57,732 bases of DNA, from positions 1 through 57,732 of the forward strand of contig NZ_PGEM01000021.1 in assembly GCF_002934005.1 (NCBI RefSeq), written 5' to 3'. The DNA comes from Cuspidothrix issatschenkoi CHARLIE-1. GTDB lineage: Bacteria; Cyanobacteriota; Cyanobacteriia; Cyanobacteriales; Nostocaceae. Positions 17,201 to 25,900 of the stretch are shown here, piece by piece; the stretch's first letter is position 1; every line of letters begins with the position of its first letter. Position numbers and translations under genes: made by a program. The notes beneath the pieces are model-generated. The model was not told where the DNA came from and did no database searches. It saw only the letters and a list, made by a program, of their open reading frames with translations.

Positions 17201-17886
17201 GCTGTAGTGATTTCATTTAGTGAGTAGGTATAGTCAGAAGTAAAATCTAGGGTTTGTTCTGTTCCCTTAGATTTACGTGCAAAACCAGCTAAACGCATTT
17301 CACGGTTAGGGTTTTGAATTGCTTTGTCCGATTTGAAGATGATGATCAGCTTACGTTGTAGTAGTTGCCATTCTTCACGGGTAATATTTTCATTGAGATG
17401 GTAATAAAAGTGTAGAGACTTTCCACCGGAATAAATTACAGAGCCGGGTGTTATTCCCAACTGGTTTGATATTTCCTGTAATAGTTCCCATTGTTCTGGT
17501 ATGGTGCGATCGTCACATTCAGCAAATATTTTATTAAACCGTGAACAGTGACCCGCACCTATTCCCCCTTGGGGGTGATTGGGAAGATAAAATATTTCAT
17601 CCCCTTGATCTGATTTATGTCTTAAAAGGTTGTAACCATCTTGAAAATGCTTAGTCTTAACCCATTCACTCCCACCTTTGGGATCTTGTATAGGTTGGTT
17701 GCTTGAATCCTTTTTCCTTTGGCAAAACCACAAATCAATATTATCTGTGGTGACTGTTCCACAGTAAACGTTATATTTCCCGTCAGGTTGTCTAACTTTT
17801 GCCCATATCTCATCATCGGGGTAAAAGCCTTGTAATTTAAGTTGTGCGAGTAGTGCTGCTTTCCCACTTAGTTCTAACTTTTTCAT
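14227..17886 (-). CDS. Plasmid replication protein: primase-polymerase plus ATPase/helicase
   Basis: A 1219-residue multidomain replication protein. The N-terminus has archaeo-eukaryotic primase-like motifs: FAECDD (about residues 121-126) and the SxH motif GGKSLHFYY (about residues 154-162). A CHC2-like zinc site follows (CPWH at 321-324 and CPTC at 347-350), then a linker rich in Pro/Lys. A P-loop DDPGMGKS lies at about 517-524, followed by a Cys-rich insert and an SF2-like ATPase region (GLIWDETN as Walker B). Near the C-terminus ITQRAIASIVGITQGRLSQ looks like a helix-turn-helix. It likely initiates and primes plasmid replication. Its ATG overlaps the TGA of a leader ORF (ATGA) and has a good ribosome site (AGGAGG). 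Confidence 0.8.
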   Translation of the reverse strand: MKKLELSGKAALLAQLKLQGFYPDDEIWAKVRQPDGKYNVYCGTVTTDNIDLWFCQRKKDSSNQPIQDPKGGSEWVKTKHFQDGYNLLRHKSDQGDEIFYLPNHPQGGIGAGHCSRFNKIFAECDDRTIPEQWELLQEISNQLGITPGSVIYSGGKSLHFYYHLNENITREEWQLLQRKLIIIFKSDKAIQNPNREMRLAGFARKSKGTEQTLDFTSDYTYSLNEITTALDKTEQFPYGLSDTRWSDWRTHGDHVLTLPENELPTNVQRAKQSEKKRVTGLAGSSNLVDLIKETSERLGPDAFNWPGHNWQTRGNRSRGCCPWHESTTGTSGWVAPKKNGTGYGYACPTCTDNHQINAFTYWLGLRNGSLENYPTGKNWVILAKEFLADFGVIVPEFEKNSLDYSEPELELYKEYVEREKEQEKVDDYLSFKQLVGRIVKPIKKLFQGFGSPKQPVEDTTKEPIKQPEPTVNYYPGIFKTPELIKGKTLILPTEESEITAAIYEAIYTDNKDILWLDDPGMGKSYLAGLLEPDGTIIKQLIYLAADHANPTTKTIEANFHPVTRRHNGLHIDDSRQTSLGNPYQLRPQKRQSIDIPGNCPKNDLFSKIESKNINVEGTDKICENCILFQTHNCTFKEDRSNDLKQVKIRTHPDSTPIPSKYDYSKVGLIWDETNTLFTTNKSITFPKDDIDKTVSLLYQKDRILLEELTPLFDILYQLVKGDFNKEYKHGLYGFSDSTLREILPKYTHINLLGLIMKVGEATQQDLSFLEDVDGLDRKDTRGDNAAKYASKILRRESYKDIARELDNLGIEWLFDFLQAWGIDNCGVLSYQWGKLTITKRDVKHLRLADNAKFNLYLDATISRETLALKRGIDPEQILVMRRAKPDYSNLTVKHITGLGNINGDRSPEKQKRLVAVKQEIAEQYPDHAAIEWKQHATDNEGYHFRDGRGQNRFETKTTLAIYGVPVQNLGSLANEFQLLTGIDPQINQEHYHPKFVEYLQEHTQGEIIQEVARLRSHRKPEQQHTVYFCGDFKQGSLDFIQEYFTGCTLEKIEALNLTPDAGSKSERLRYAILQSVKEVHATGRKITQRAIASIVGITQGRLSQVASEDFGGWSKLKKILVFLLDSLYSKTNNFSGPLSEDQQWLADIYLPLLAEDPVSPEDLAITLDAVGDEQEIKLVLSRVPFHTKLLLIIKLLTHVPDEFVSLITPLIPKELILTS

Positions 17887-18014
17887 GGCTGCACCTCCTG
17901 TAATTTGTCGAGGTCAGCACATATCAAATAAACTTGATTGACTATACTACTTTGTGTTACAATCGTGGTATATGAAAATTCTTGATAAAAGACTCTTGTA
18001 AGTCTTTTCAACAT
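17883..18014 (-). CDS. Leader ORF translationally coupled to the replication protein
   Basis: A 43-codon ORF (MLKRLTRVFYQEF...) ends with TGA overlapping the ATG of the replication gene (ATGA), with AGGAGG inside its last codons. Such arrangements in other plasmids (for example repY/tap leaders) couple translation of a short peptide to that of Rep for copy control. The start region lies in a perfect 8-bp hairpin (17987-18008). A longer version starting at 18092 is also open. The peptide itself shows no domain. Confidence 0.5.
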   Translation of the reverse strand: MLKRLTRVFYQEFSYTTIVTQSSIVNQVYLICADLDKLQEVQP

Positions 18015-18172
18015 TCCCTGAAAAAAGAGATCGCAATTTTGCGTAAAGCGGTTTAATATTAAAATATTAAACTGCCATGAGAACGTCGTCATGGTAGTTA
18101 CCTGATTGGTATCCAGTCTCTTTACTTAGATAGTTTTCTCAGGACGTAGCTAAGTAAAAAAAGACTGGGTGA
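17987..18172. promoter_or_regulatory. Cluster of dyads upstream of the replication gene
   Basis: Three inverted repeats are visible. The first is AAAAGACT-N6-AGTCTTTT (17987-18008). The second is GTTTAATATT-AA-AATATTAAAC (18051-18072). The third is a long stem joining CAGTCT..TTTACTTAG (from about 18114) with CTAAGTAAA..AGACTG (to about 18172). A CCATGA-N8-TCATGG dyad lies between them. Together they look like a control region for rep transcription or translation, with possible antisense RNA. The roles are inferred. Confidence 0.5.
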
Positions 18173-18205
18173 ATTTTTAGACAAGAATTAAAACTCCCTG
18201 GTTGC

Positions 18206-18364
18206 CTATGCAGCTTGGGAGTTTTGATTTAAGTAATCATAGATAAACTTACGTACCAGTTGATACGTAGTCGTGCCGTTGGCTTTGGCTAGTTCTCTGA
18301 ACTTGAGTTCATCAGTTGGAGTTAATCGAGTTCTTACCAAAATTTTGGGTTTTTCTGGTGTCAT
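18206..18364 (-). CDS. Small ribbon-helix-helix-like protein
   Basis: A 52-residue protein starting MTPEKPKILVRTRLTPTDEL and continuing KFRELAKANGTTTYQLVRKF. The pattern of an N-terminal beta strand (ILVRTRLT) followed by two helices with a Gly-Thr turn fits a CopG/Arc-like ribbon-helix-helix DNA-binding protein. It lies just upstream of the replication gene's control dyads, so a role in copy-number control is plausible. A hairpin (AAACTCCC...GGGAGTTT, 18191-18225) overlaps its 3' end and may act as terminator. Confidence 0.6.
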   Translation of the reverse strand: MTPEKPKILVRTRLTPTDELKFRELAKANGTTTYQLVRKFIYDYLNQNSQAA

Positions 18365-18537
18365 TTTAGCTGTTTAATAAAGTGATCTTATACTAGCAAA
18401 ATAATCATGGTTGCGATCGCTATTTTCTTGAAAAAGTGAAAATTTATCCATCAAAACCCTTCATAACAAATTAAGATTGTACATTTTAAAACCACATTAA
18501 TAGAAAAGATAAATGTACACCCATTGATTATTCAAGG

Positions 18538-18669
18538 ATGAAGCCACTTGTCAGCCACTTCTTGTCATATTCAAAAACCCAACGCTCTTACATTATTGGA
18601 GTTTTAGCTGCTTTATTGTGTTTAGTATTTTTGTTTCAACCACAATTTAATTCATTATGTAGGCAATAG
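18538..18669 (+). CDS. Possible small membrane peptide
   Basis: A 43-codon frame (MKPLVSHFLSYSKTQRSY...) with one clear hydrophobic segment (IIGVLAALLCLVFLF) and a purine-rich AAGG just before the ATG. It may be a small membrane peptide or the remnant of a longer gene. There is no homology I can name. Confidence 0.3.
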   Translation: MKPLVSHFLSYSKTQRSYIIGVLAALLCLVFLFQPQFNSLCRQ

Positions 18670-19131
18670 ATCAGTTACATCTTTTTCATAGATTTTTGCT
18701 GAAACATCTTACTGTAGCACACAAGAATCTATTTAGAAAGATTAATTTCTTTACAGTTTGAACGTAGAAATAGTCAGTTTCTTTGAGCCACCAAAAATAT
18801 CATTTTACCCTGTAGTGATATTTTTTACTTATACCAAAACCCATCATTTAACAAACAAGCTTGTGTGGTTTAAAGGCTGTAACCAGGGCAAAACAATAGC
18901 TGCTTTTGATACAAGTATTTTTGTAGCTTTTAGGTGTTTACATGAAAAATATGATAGAAAATTTCAAGCTCGAATCGAACATAGCAGTTATCGCACCCCC
19001 CATTTTTTATTTTTAATCTGGTACAGATTTGTTATTCCCACTGCCCCAGGATAGGGTAGTGATTGCCCTCACCTCCTGTAACAAACTACAAGAGGATGGG
19101 GTGATAGGAGACTAGGTAGCGATCGCCTAAA
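18670..19131. other. AT-rich stretch without a convincing gene
   Basis: An open frame at 18758-19054 exists but its composition (many Phe/Ile and codons typical of AT-rich noncoding DNA) does not look protein-like. I see no clear RNA gene or repeat. Confidence 0.4.
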
Positions 19132-19374
19132 CTAAGCCACAGTTTTGATTGATTTAATACCCTGACTGCACCACTGAATTAGTAACCATCGGTCAGAATC
19201 TTTATCTAGTGCTGGCTTGAGCCTAAAAGCAAAAAATTCTTCCCATGCCTCTACACCGTGTTTTGTAACAAATTGTTTCTCAACTTCCTTAAATTTTTCC
19301 CAGTTACGTTCTGCTATAGCAGTCAGCATGGGGATTAATTCAGTGATAGATATAGAAAGCGTTGCTTCACTCAT
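19132..19374 (-). CDS. Hypothetical 80-residue protein
   Basis: A small protein starting MSEATLSISITELIPMLTAI with a helical middle (NWEKFKEVEKQFVTKHGVEAWEEFF) and a conserved-looking end (SDRWLLIQWCSQGI). Its start overlaps the stop of the upstream 64-residue gene by 8 bp, indicating one operon. No function is recognised. The pair has the size and layout of a toxin-antitoxin or plasmid accessory pair. Confidence 0.55.
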   Translation of the reverse strand: MSEATLSISITELIPMLTAIAERNWEKFKEVEKQFVTKHGVEAWEEFFAFRLKPALDKDSDRWLLIQWCSQGIKSIKTVA

Positions 19375-19561
19375 TTGGGTATCCCTCGAAAATACAAATT
19401 ATTGGTAAAACTTCTGCCTCAGTATCAATGACTTCGATTAATCGGAGTCCCCGTTTTTTCCCTATCTTTTTACAGCGTTCCTCAGATGCGGCTGGTAGCC
19501 AGTATCTTGACTCCTTTACAGCGTCAAACTTACCCTTGGAACGTTTGATGTCATCTGTCAT
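19367..19561 (-). CDS. Hypothetical 64-residue protein
   Basis: A basic N-terminus (MTDDIKRSKGKFDAVKESRY) is followed by WLPAASEERCKKIGKKRGLRLIEVIDTEAEVLPIICIFEG. It is the first gene of a two-gene operon with the 80-residue protein downstream (8-bp overlap). No domain is recognised with confidence. Confidence 0.5.
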   Translation of the reverse strand: MTDDIKRSKGKFDAVKESRYWLPAASEERCKKIGKKRGLRLIEVIDTEAEVLPIICIFEGYPNE

Positions 19562-19688
19562 GTTTACTGTTGTAGGCGATCCGGTTTCTACTAAAATGGC
19601 TTATTCAATTTTCAAGGTTCGGTGGTTGTGGTTGCGTCGCTTTGGGATTAGTAGGCGATCGCGAAGCACTCCGTAGAAACCGCAATAT

Positions 19689-19850
19689 TTAATTAGTTGG
19701 GTTTTTCAGTTCAAGTTTTTTCAGTTCACGGATACCAGACTCTACAAGGAATGCTGCAAGATTGGCAGTTGTTCTACCTTGTTCATTGGCAATTTTTTCT
19801 AAATCTTCAAATACAGTATCCGGCAAAGTGACGCTAAAACGTTTACTCAT
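19689..19850 (-). CDS. Small CopG/ribbon-helix-helix-like protein
   Basis: A 53-residue protein: MSKRFSVTLPDTVFEDLEKI, then ANEQGRTTANLAAFLVESGI and a Lys/Glu tail. This is the classical ribbon-helix-helix layout (a strand 'FSVTLP', helix, turn 'GRTTAN', helix), as in CopG repressors and many antitoxins. It may regulate replication or one of the nearby small genes. A promoter-like region lies between it and the 20138-20180 palindrome. Confidence 0.7.
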   Translation of the reverse strand: MSKRFSVTLPDTVFEDLEKIANEQGRTTANLAAFLVESGIRELKKLELKNPTN

Positions 19851-20365
19851 TTGCATCTATATTGAATCTCCTTTACACCAATATCCTACTAACTGATTCA
19901 TCATTTAATGTAAAAACAGCGAAAACGATTCATTAATGATGTTGTATGATTCTATTTTGCTGCTATACTAACACTATAACCAAGTCAATGCAAACCCACT
20001 GCAATCCTGAAAAGTCCCGTGTGGCGTGATTAGGTGGGGATTGACAAGACTTCTGGCTACTACGCGATAACGCATAAATTTAACTAGTGCATCAAAACGC
20101 ACCCCAAATATGCAAGATGCGGCTACCTTATACGCGGTATGCAGCTACTTTGCAGCGACTATATGCAAAGTAGCTGCATAAACTATGGAACAGACAAGAG
20201 CAATTTATGAAACTTTGGTAGGTAAGAGGGTGAGTGATACCCATTGGATTAAAACACAGGAGGATTCAAATATAGGTTGAGGTAGCGGATGTCTGCGCTT
20301 CGCTATCGCTAATGCCAAAACCAGTTTGAATCCTCATCACATCTAAACTTTTACAACTGCCAAAA
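19851..20365. other. Noncoding region with palindromes
   Basis: This region holds the 17-bp-arm palindrome at 20138-20180. A 31-codon frame at 20185-20280 (MEQTRAIYETLVGKRVSDTH...) may be a gene remnant. The stem GAGGATTCAAA/TTTGAATCCTC (20260-20270 with 20325-20335) could terminate transcription next to the kinase-WYL gene. A HIP-like TAGCG...CGCTATCGC motif sits in the loop. Confidence 0.5.
20138..20180. repeat. Perfect 17-bp inverted repeat with 9-nt loop
   Basis: The arms TATGCAGCTACTTTGCA and TGCAAAGTAGCTGCATA are separated by GCGACTATA. There is no T-run, so a simple terminator is unlikely. Related words (TGCAAGATGCGGCTACC) occur just upstream. Possible roles are a recombination or resolution site, an origin hairpin, or a binding site for the nearby ribbon-helix-helix protein. 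All are inferred. Confidence 0.65.
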
Positions 20366-22501
20366 CTACTGATATAGCTTACTAATCCCATCCCCCATTA
20401 ACTTAATTTGTTCCCGAATCTCCAATGGTTGCACAACCTTAACTTTATCTCCAAAACCAATAATCCAACGTCTGAGGTCTATATCCTCAATAGTCCAACA
20501 GGGTAAAGTCAGTTGGCAACGATAAGGATACTTAGGATCACCTGTTGGTCGTAAAACAAATATCGTCTCCCCTTCTTCACTTATTTTTCCTGATCGCATT
20601 GAGAATTTAATTTGATTATTAGGTAATCGCTTGGTTCTTTCACTCAGAAAATTAAAAATGCTTTCTTGACACCATATTTCTACTTTGATTTCTACAGAAG
20701 AACGTTGTTTAGGGTTTAAATATTTCTGCTGTTCATCAACTTTATTACCTAAAAATAAGCTATAGCTGGATTGATATAATTTCTCTAATTTGGATAAAGC
20801 GGCTTTCTGTTCTTTTATGTCGCGTTTTTCTGGTAAAATCTGATTAATAGAAAAGCGATCTAATCGCTCAAACCTAAATAATTTATCAGCAGTTCCACCT
20901 TTGGTTTCGTAGCCTAAATACCAGCCTATTTTAGAAAATACAATTTGTAGAGGCCAGACTTGGAATAGTTGGTTAAGATGGGGATCATTAAGATGACGGC
21001 CTGTGTGTGCAAATCGGACAAGTTCTAATAATTGACCTGATAAAATAGCTTCGGTAAGTTGATCTAGTTTCTTGTAAGCTGCTTTGTCTGATAATTTTTC
21101 TAGATCAATACCAGGACTATTAGCGATCGCTCTCACTCGGTAATCATCAGTACAGTCCTCAGAATCGGGGTGAGTAGAATCCTGAGACTCTGATTCACCA
21201 GACTCTTGAGAATCCGATTTTTTAGTCTTCTTAGGACGCAATATTTGACTTAATTCTAACTTTTTCTCAATCCCTTCATAAATAGATAAAGAAATAGGAT
21301 CATCTAAATCTTTAGCATGAGAACGAAGAACTTTATAAACCTGTACGAGTTCATGTTTATTTAAAATTGCATTGCCAAGAAAATAAGCACGTTTCATAGT
21401 ATCATTAGGTAATATTTTATAGGGGTGTAAAACTCTTTGAATATCTTTACGCAGTGTGTCTTGACTAAAACCAACAATATATTTTTTCAAGCTTTCAAAA
21501 AATATCTCTTGAACTTTTTTATCTTCCTCTTCCTCATAGCGAAAACAAGGGGAATGCACCAAACAGCGAATAATTGTCATTAATCGTAAAAACGCATCAC
21601 TATCAGAATAGGTATGTGCCTCAAATTTATTAATATCTCCTGTATAGTCACCAACCAAAATTTCTGATGCTAACCCTTGTTCATTAAGAATCCCATTTTT
21701 TTCTAACCACTGCAAATCATTAGCTAAAGCTTCGGGTTGAGCATAAATAGAATGATATTTACGGGACATTAATGCAGATATTTCATCTAAAGAATCTGTT
21801 ATAGGTTGAATATTACCAACTAACTCCTTTTGTAAAAGATCAGGATTAATTTCATGGAGTAAACCCAAACCAGGGAATTTAATAATTAACGAAATCAAAT
21901 ACATCAATCGTTCAAAATCAATTAAACCAGAATACTGGTGTAAAGTTTTCTTCTGGCTACAATTACGACGATTAACAATAGAACGAGGTAAACTTTTAAT
22001 CTGTTTTTCAACTAGAGAAAAGTCATGTTTGCCATTTACCATTGCCACGACATTTACTTTACCAAAACCCTCAGCCTCAATAGGTTCAAAGTTTCTTAAC
22101 TGCTTATCAAAACTCTCAATGATATCTTTATCAACTTGCCGTTGTCGCTGTTCATTTCTGCGGTAACATTCCTCCAAGGGCGTTTTTAGATACCAACCCA
22201 TCCAAGTTTCTGCACCTACACCTGCAAACTTTTGTAATATATCCATGCGTTGCGATCGCTTGAAATTTGTAGCATCATAAATTACGGAACGACCAGAAGC
22301 AACAGCAACTTTAACTCTATTCAATATCTCCTGTTCAATTAAATTCCAATCACCTTGTATACTTTCATCACCAAACAACTCAGCCCGAATTGCATCTGTA
22401 GAGATTATTACACAATTAGAATCATATTCCACCCACTGACGAGCAAAAGTTGACTTTCCAGAACCAGGAAGACCGATAAGACAATGACAAATTGGAGACA
22501 T
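20366..22501 (-). CDS. Polynucleotide-kinase-like P-loop protein fused to a WYL domain
   Basis: A 711-residue fusion. The N-terminus is a P-loop kinase (AAA_33/T4 Pnkp-like): Walker A GLPGSGKST (residues 10-18), STDAIR with Asp36 and Arg39 placed like Asp35/Arg38 of T4 kinase, DATN (76-79), and a lid with RRNEQRQRQ. A helical middle and an acidic Ser/Asp/Glu linker (about residues 428-455) lead to a C-terminal WYL domain (IGWYLGYETKGG, LFRFERLDRF) with its usual extension (RWIIGFGDKVKVVQPLEIRE). WYL domains sense nucleotide or nucleic-acid ligands and regulate CRISPR and phage-defence loci. The gene is divergent from cmr2, 464 bp apart. There is no N-terminal HTH, so it may be an RNA/DNA 5'-kinase with ligand sensing rather than a classical repressor. 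Confidence 0.8.
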   Translation of the reverse strand: MSPICHCLIGLPGSGKSTFARQWVEYDSNCVIISTDAIRAELFGDESIQGDWNLIEQEILNRVKVAVASGRSVIYDATNFKRSQRMDILQKFAGVGAETWMGWYLKTPLEECYRRNEQRQRQVDKDIIESFDKQLRNFEPIEAEGFGKVNVVAMVNGKHDFSLVEKQIKSLPRSIVNRRNCSQKKTLHQYSGLIDFERLMYLISLIIKFPGLGLLHEINPDLLQKELVGNIQPITDSLDEISALMSRKYHSIYAQPEALANDLQWLEKNGILNEQGLASEILVGDYTGDINKFEAHTYSDSDAFLRLMTIIRCLVHSPCFRYEEEEDKKVQEIFFESLKKYIVGFSQDTLRKDIQRVLHPYKILPNDTMKRAYFLGNAILNKHELVQVYKVLRSHAKDLDDPISLSIYEGIEKKLELSQILRPKKTKKSDSQESGESESQDSTHPDSEDCTDDYRVRAIANSPGIDLEKLSDKAAYKKLDQLTEAILSGQLLELVRFAHTGRHLNDPHLNQLFQVWPLQIVFSKIGWYLGYETKGGTADKLFRFERLDRFSINQILPEKRDIKEQKAALSKLEKLYQSSYSLFLGNKVDEQQKYLNPKQRSSVEIKVEIWCQESIFNFLSERTKRLPNNQIKFSMRSGKISEEGETIFVLRPTGDPKYPYRCQLTLPCWTIEDIDLRRWIIGFGDKVKVVQPLEIREQIKLMGDGISKLYQ

Positions 22502-22965
22502 AAAAGTAATGGTTAAAAATCAATAAATATATACTAGGCTAAATTACTAATCCTTAATAATACTTAATGCGAATCACGAAAAAATACCTTGAAGATTCCC
22601 AAATTTTCATTACCTAAAATTACCAATTAAGTACCTGAGCAAAATTAATTTAACATTTTTGGAAAAAAGAAAAATCTCTGTATTCCTTGTCTGTTCCCTG
22701 TTCCCTGTTCCCTCTCCAAAATATAAAATTTATTTTGCACGACTACTTACAACAAATCTATTACTAATCGTTACAATTTTTCATTTTGTTGTTCGCGTCA
22801 AATTAACACGGCTTAGATACTTTTATGTTATGGTGAAACTTATACTTAATTATACAGATTGTTAAAAACCACATACAAGGCTAACCAACCAAAGTACAAA
22901 AATCATCAAAATCGGCAGATAAAGCCCTCTATTACCCACTACAAGCAAAAAATACCAGGAAAAAT
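22502..22965. promoter_or_regulatory. Divergent intergenic region upstream of cmr2 and the kinase-WYL gene
   Basis: 464 bp between the two divergent genes. It must carry the promoters of the Cmr operon and of the kinase-WYL gene. It contains three tandem TGTTCCC heptamers (22692-22712) of the cyanobacterial STRR type. AGGAAA sits just before the cmr2 ATG. I cannot assign exact -35/-10 boxes. Confidence 0.55.
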
Positions 22966-25900
22966 ATGAACTTTCATCAACGCAAACTTTACGCTTTGTT
23001 ACGTACAATTACTGAAAATTCTCCAAATAAAAAATTTATCTGTCAACATCTCGAAGTTTTTCAAGCAGATATTGACGCATTATCTCAATGGTGGGAAACT
23101 CAAGGACATATAGCCGCAGCTATTAGCAGTTCTTCTGACCGGGTGAATTTAAAGGCAGTTGAAAATAACAGCGATACAATAGAATTAAGACATCCTCTCA
23201 GTGGACAAGAACAAATAATTAATTATCCTCAAAACTTGTCATTAGAGTCCATAGTAACAGAAATTCAAACTGTGTGGCAACGTATTTCCCAACAAACAGA
23301 TATAGACCAAGATGAGAAAATAGCTAAACTATATTGGTGGTGTTGGCGGTTTTATCCTCAATTACTTGTATCACATAACATAGGACTTTTAACCCCTGCT
23401 CATTCTATATTACCAGACTGTTCTCACCATAGTTACAATAGTACAGTTGCAGCTTTAGTAGGGGCAATGTATCCCCAAACTTGGCAAGAAGGGGAAGCAG
23501 AAACCCATCCTTATTTATTAATCTTTACCTTTTCCCCTATCCAAGAATTTATTAAAGCTTCCCGGAAATTTCTTGACTTTTGGGGTGGTTCATATATCTT
23601 ACATTATTTGAGTGCAATTATTTGTTGGGAAGTTGCTAAACTTTATGGACCCGATGCAGTCATTACTCCTTCTCTTTGGAGTCAGGAAATTATTGATGCT
23701 TTGTTGTTAAAACATCATCCTGATTTTCAAGCTGATTTTCATAAATATGAAGGAACAGATCCCATCAGCAAATTTTGGAATCAGGATAACCCACCCCAAA
23801 GTTTATGTACTGCGGGTTTTCCTAATGTCATTACTGTTTTGGTAGGAAGTAAAGATGAAGCAATTAAACTCGGTAAAGATTTAGAAGCAACATTAAAAAA
23901 ACATTGGCAAGAAATGGCGCGAAAAGTGCGAGAAGATGTAAAAAGTAGGTTTCGAGATAAAATAGCAGATAATGACAAGTTTAAAGAAGTTGTGAAAGAA
24001 ATCGCCAAAGATTTATTAGGAGAAAATTCCGAAGCAAAAGTTAAGGATAAAAACAAGGAAGAATCCGTAGAAAAAGCAAAAAAAATACCCAGAGAAGAAC
24101 TCGAAACAGAATTAATAAAACTACGTCAACCAGGATGTTGGGAATGGAATGGTTTATGGGATGCCCAAATTAATCATACCTGGGAAACTTACTTTGTAGC
24201 TGTACCTTTAGGAAATCCTGAACAAGATTTACAAATACAAATTAATTCTGATAGTCAAAAAGAATGGATAGAATTACAAAATCAAATAGCAGATATTCGC
24301 ATAACTCAGGCAAATAATGACCCTGAAAATCCTAACAATCAAAAAAGCATACCAACCGCAGCCGAATTAAATGCTTATAATTTCCTGAATGTTGGTACTT
24401 GGTGGGGTAGTTTTCAAGGCAGATTAGGTAAAGCCATTCAAGCTATTAAAAATACTCGTTCTTGGCAAATACCTATAGCATCTGGTGAACGTTCTACTTT
24501 ATCTGGTCAATATACAGCCTTACATCCCCGTTTTCTCTATCAAAACTTTCAGAATGGACTGGGTTTACCTCTGGAGTCACTGCGGTTATTTTGGCAGGTG
24601 ATGGCTGTTGTTTATCCTGGTGTCTTCAACGGTTCTGAAAAACTCAATGCGATTGAATTAACTAAGCGTCTGGCTTGGAAACATGGAGGTGTGGCGGAAA
24701 ATTTAGGAATTAAATTAAACCCAGATGATGATTATGAAGGGTTAATTCGTTTTCCTAATCTCTGTTCTATTGCTGCGGCTAATTTTGCTGCCCATCATCC
24801 CCAAAAGATACAATATTTTTGGGCTGATTTGCGACAACAAATAGAGCATAATTCAGAATTAGAATCAAAACATCATGATTTTTGTGTTCGTACTAATCGT
24901 CCATTTCAAGTCCGTCGTGCTGATGCTGCTGTGAAAGCATTACCCAATTATAAAAAAGGTTTAAATGGGGTGATGTTTTCTAGTAAATGGTTAGCCGATG
25001 ACATGAATCTTGATGCCACAAAAACATCTGCTTTACGGACTGTTGTTGATACTGTCCAAAGAAAGCATTTTGGTGATGGTAGTCCGGCTGACTGGTGGGT
25101 ATTAGTATTAGGTGATGGCGATGGTATGGGCAGCTATGTAAATGGCAGCAGTTTGAAAAATTATAGTGATTATATTGTTGCTAATTTGGTAGATACTCGA
25201 AACATAGAACAGGAAAAATGGGATAATTTACTAAATACTAAAAAGCGCATGGGACCAGCTACCCACGTCGGATTAAATCGGGCTTTATTGGATTTTTCTA
25301 ACCGATTAGTACCCTATCTTGCCGAGCAAAGACATTGTGGTAAAGTCATTTATAGTGGTGGTGATGATGTGATGGTTGCCTTACCTTTAGCAGATTTACC
25401 GGGGTTTTTACGGTCTTTGCGGGCGGCTTGGTGTGGTGGAGATGACCCAGAAAATAAGTTTATTAGTCAAGGGGGATATTGGTTTTGGCAAGATGAAAAA
25501 ACACGACCTGTAGAAATTCCGGGACGACCTTTATTTACAATGGGTAAAGATGCGACTATGAGTTTAGGTGTTGTTATTGCCCATAAAAGTGTACCTTTAC
25601 CAACGGTGTTAGAAAGTATTTGGGATGCGGAAAAAGAACGGGCGAAAAAGTTGTCAGGTGTCAGAGAAAAAAGGCAGGACTCTCCAGGATATGAAACTAT
25701 TTATCCCAATAAAGATGGTTTGTGTTTTCGGGTAATTTACGGTTCTGGTAATACCTTGGAAGCTTTAATGAAAGGTCATTTATTGCCGTTATGGTGGGAT
25801 TTTTTGCAAGCATATCAAGAGGTTGATTTTAGTCCGGTGTTGTATCGGTTAAGTGAAGAGTTACCACGTCATGCAGAGGTGACTAAAGATAGTCGTCTGT

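Noticed and set aside
18758-19054. 98-codon plus-strand frame
   Set aside because: Phe/Ile-rich random-looking translation of AT-rich DNA without ribosome site or recognisable motif.
20000-20100. Possible ribozyme or riboswitch in the GTCCCGTGTGGCGTG region
   Set aside because: No consensus core of a known ribozyme or riboswitch could be matched by eye.
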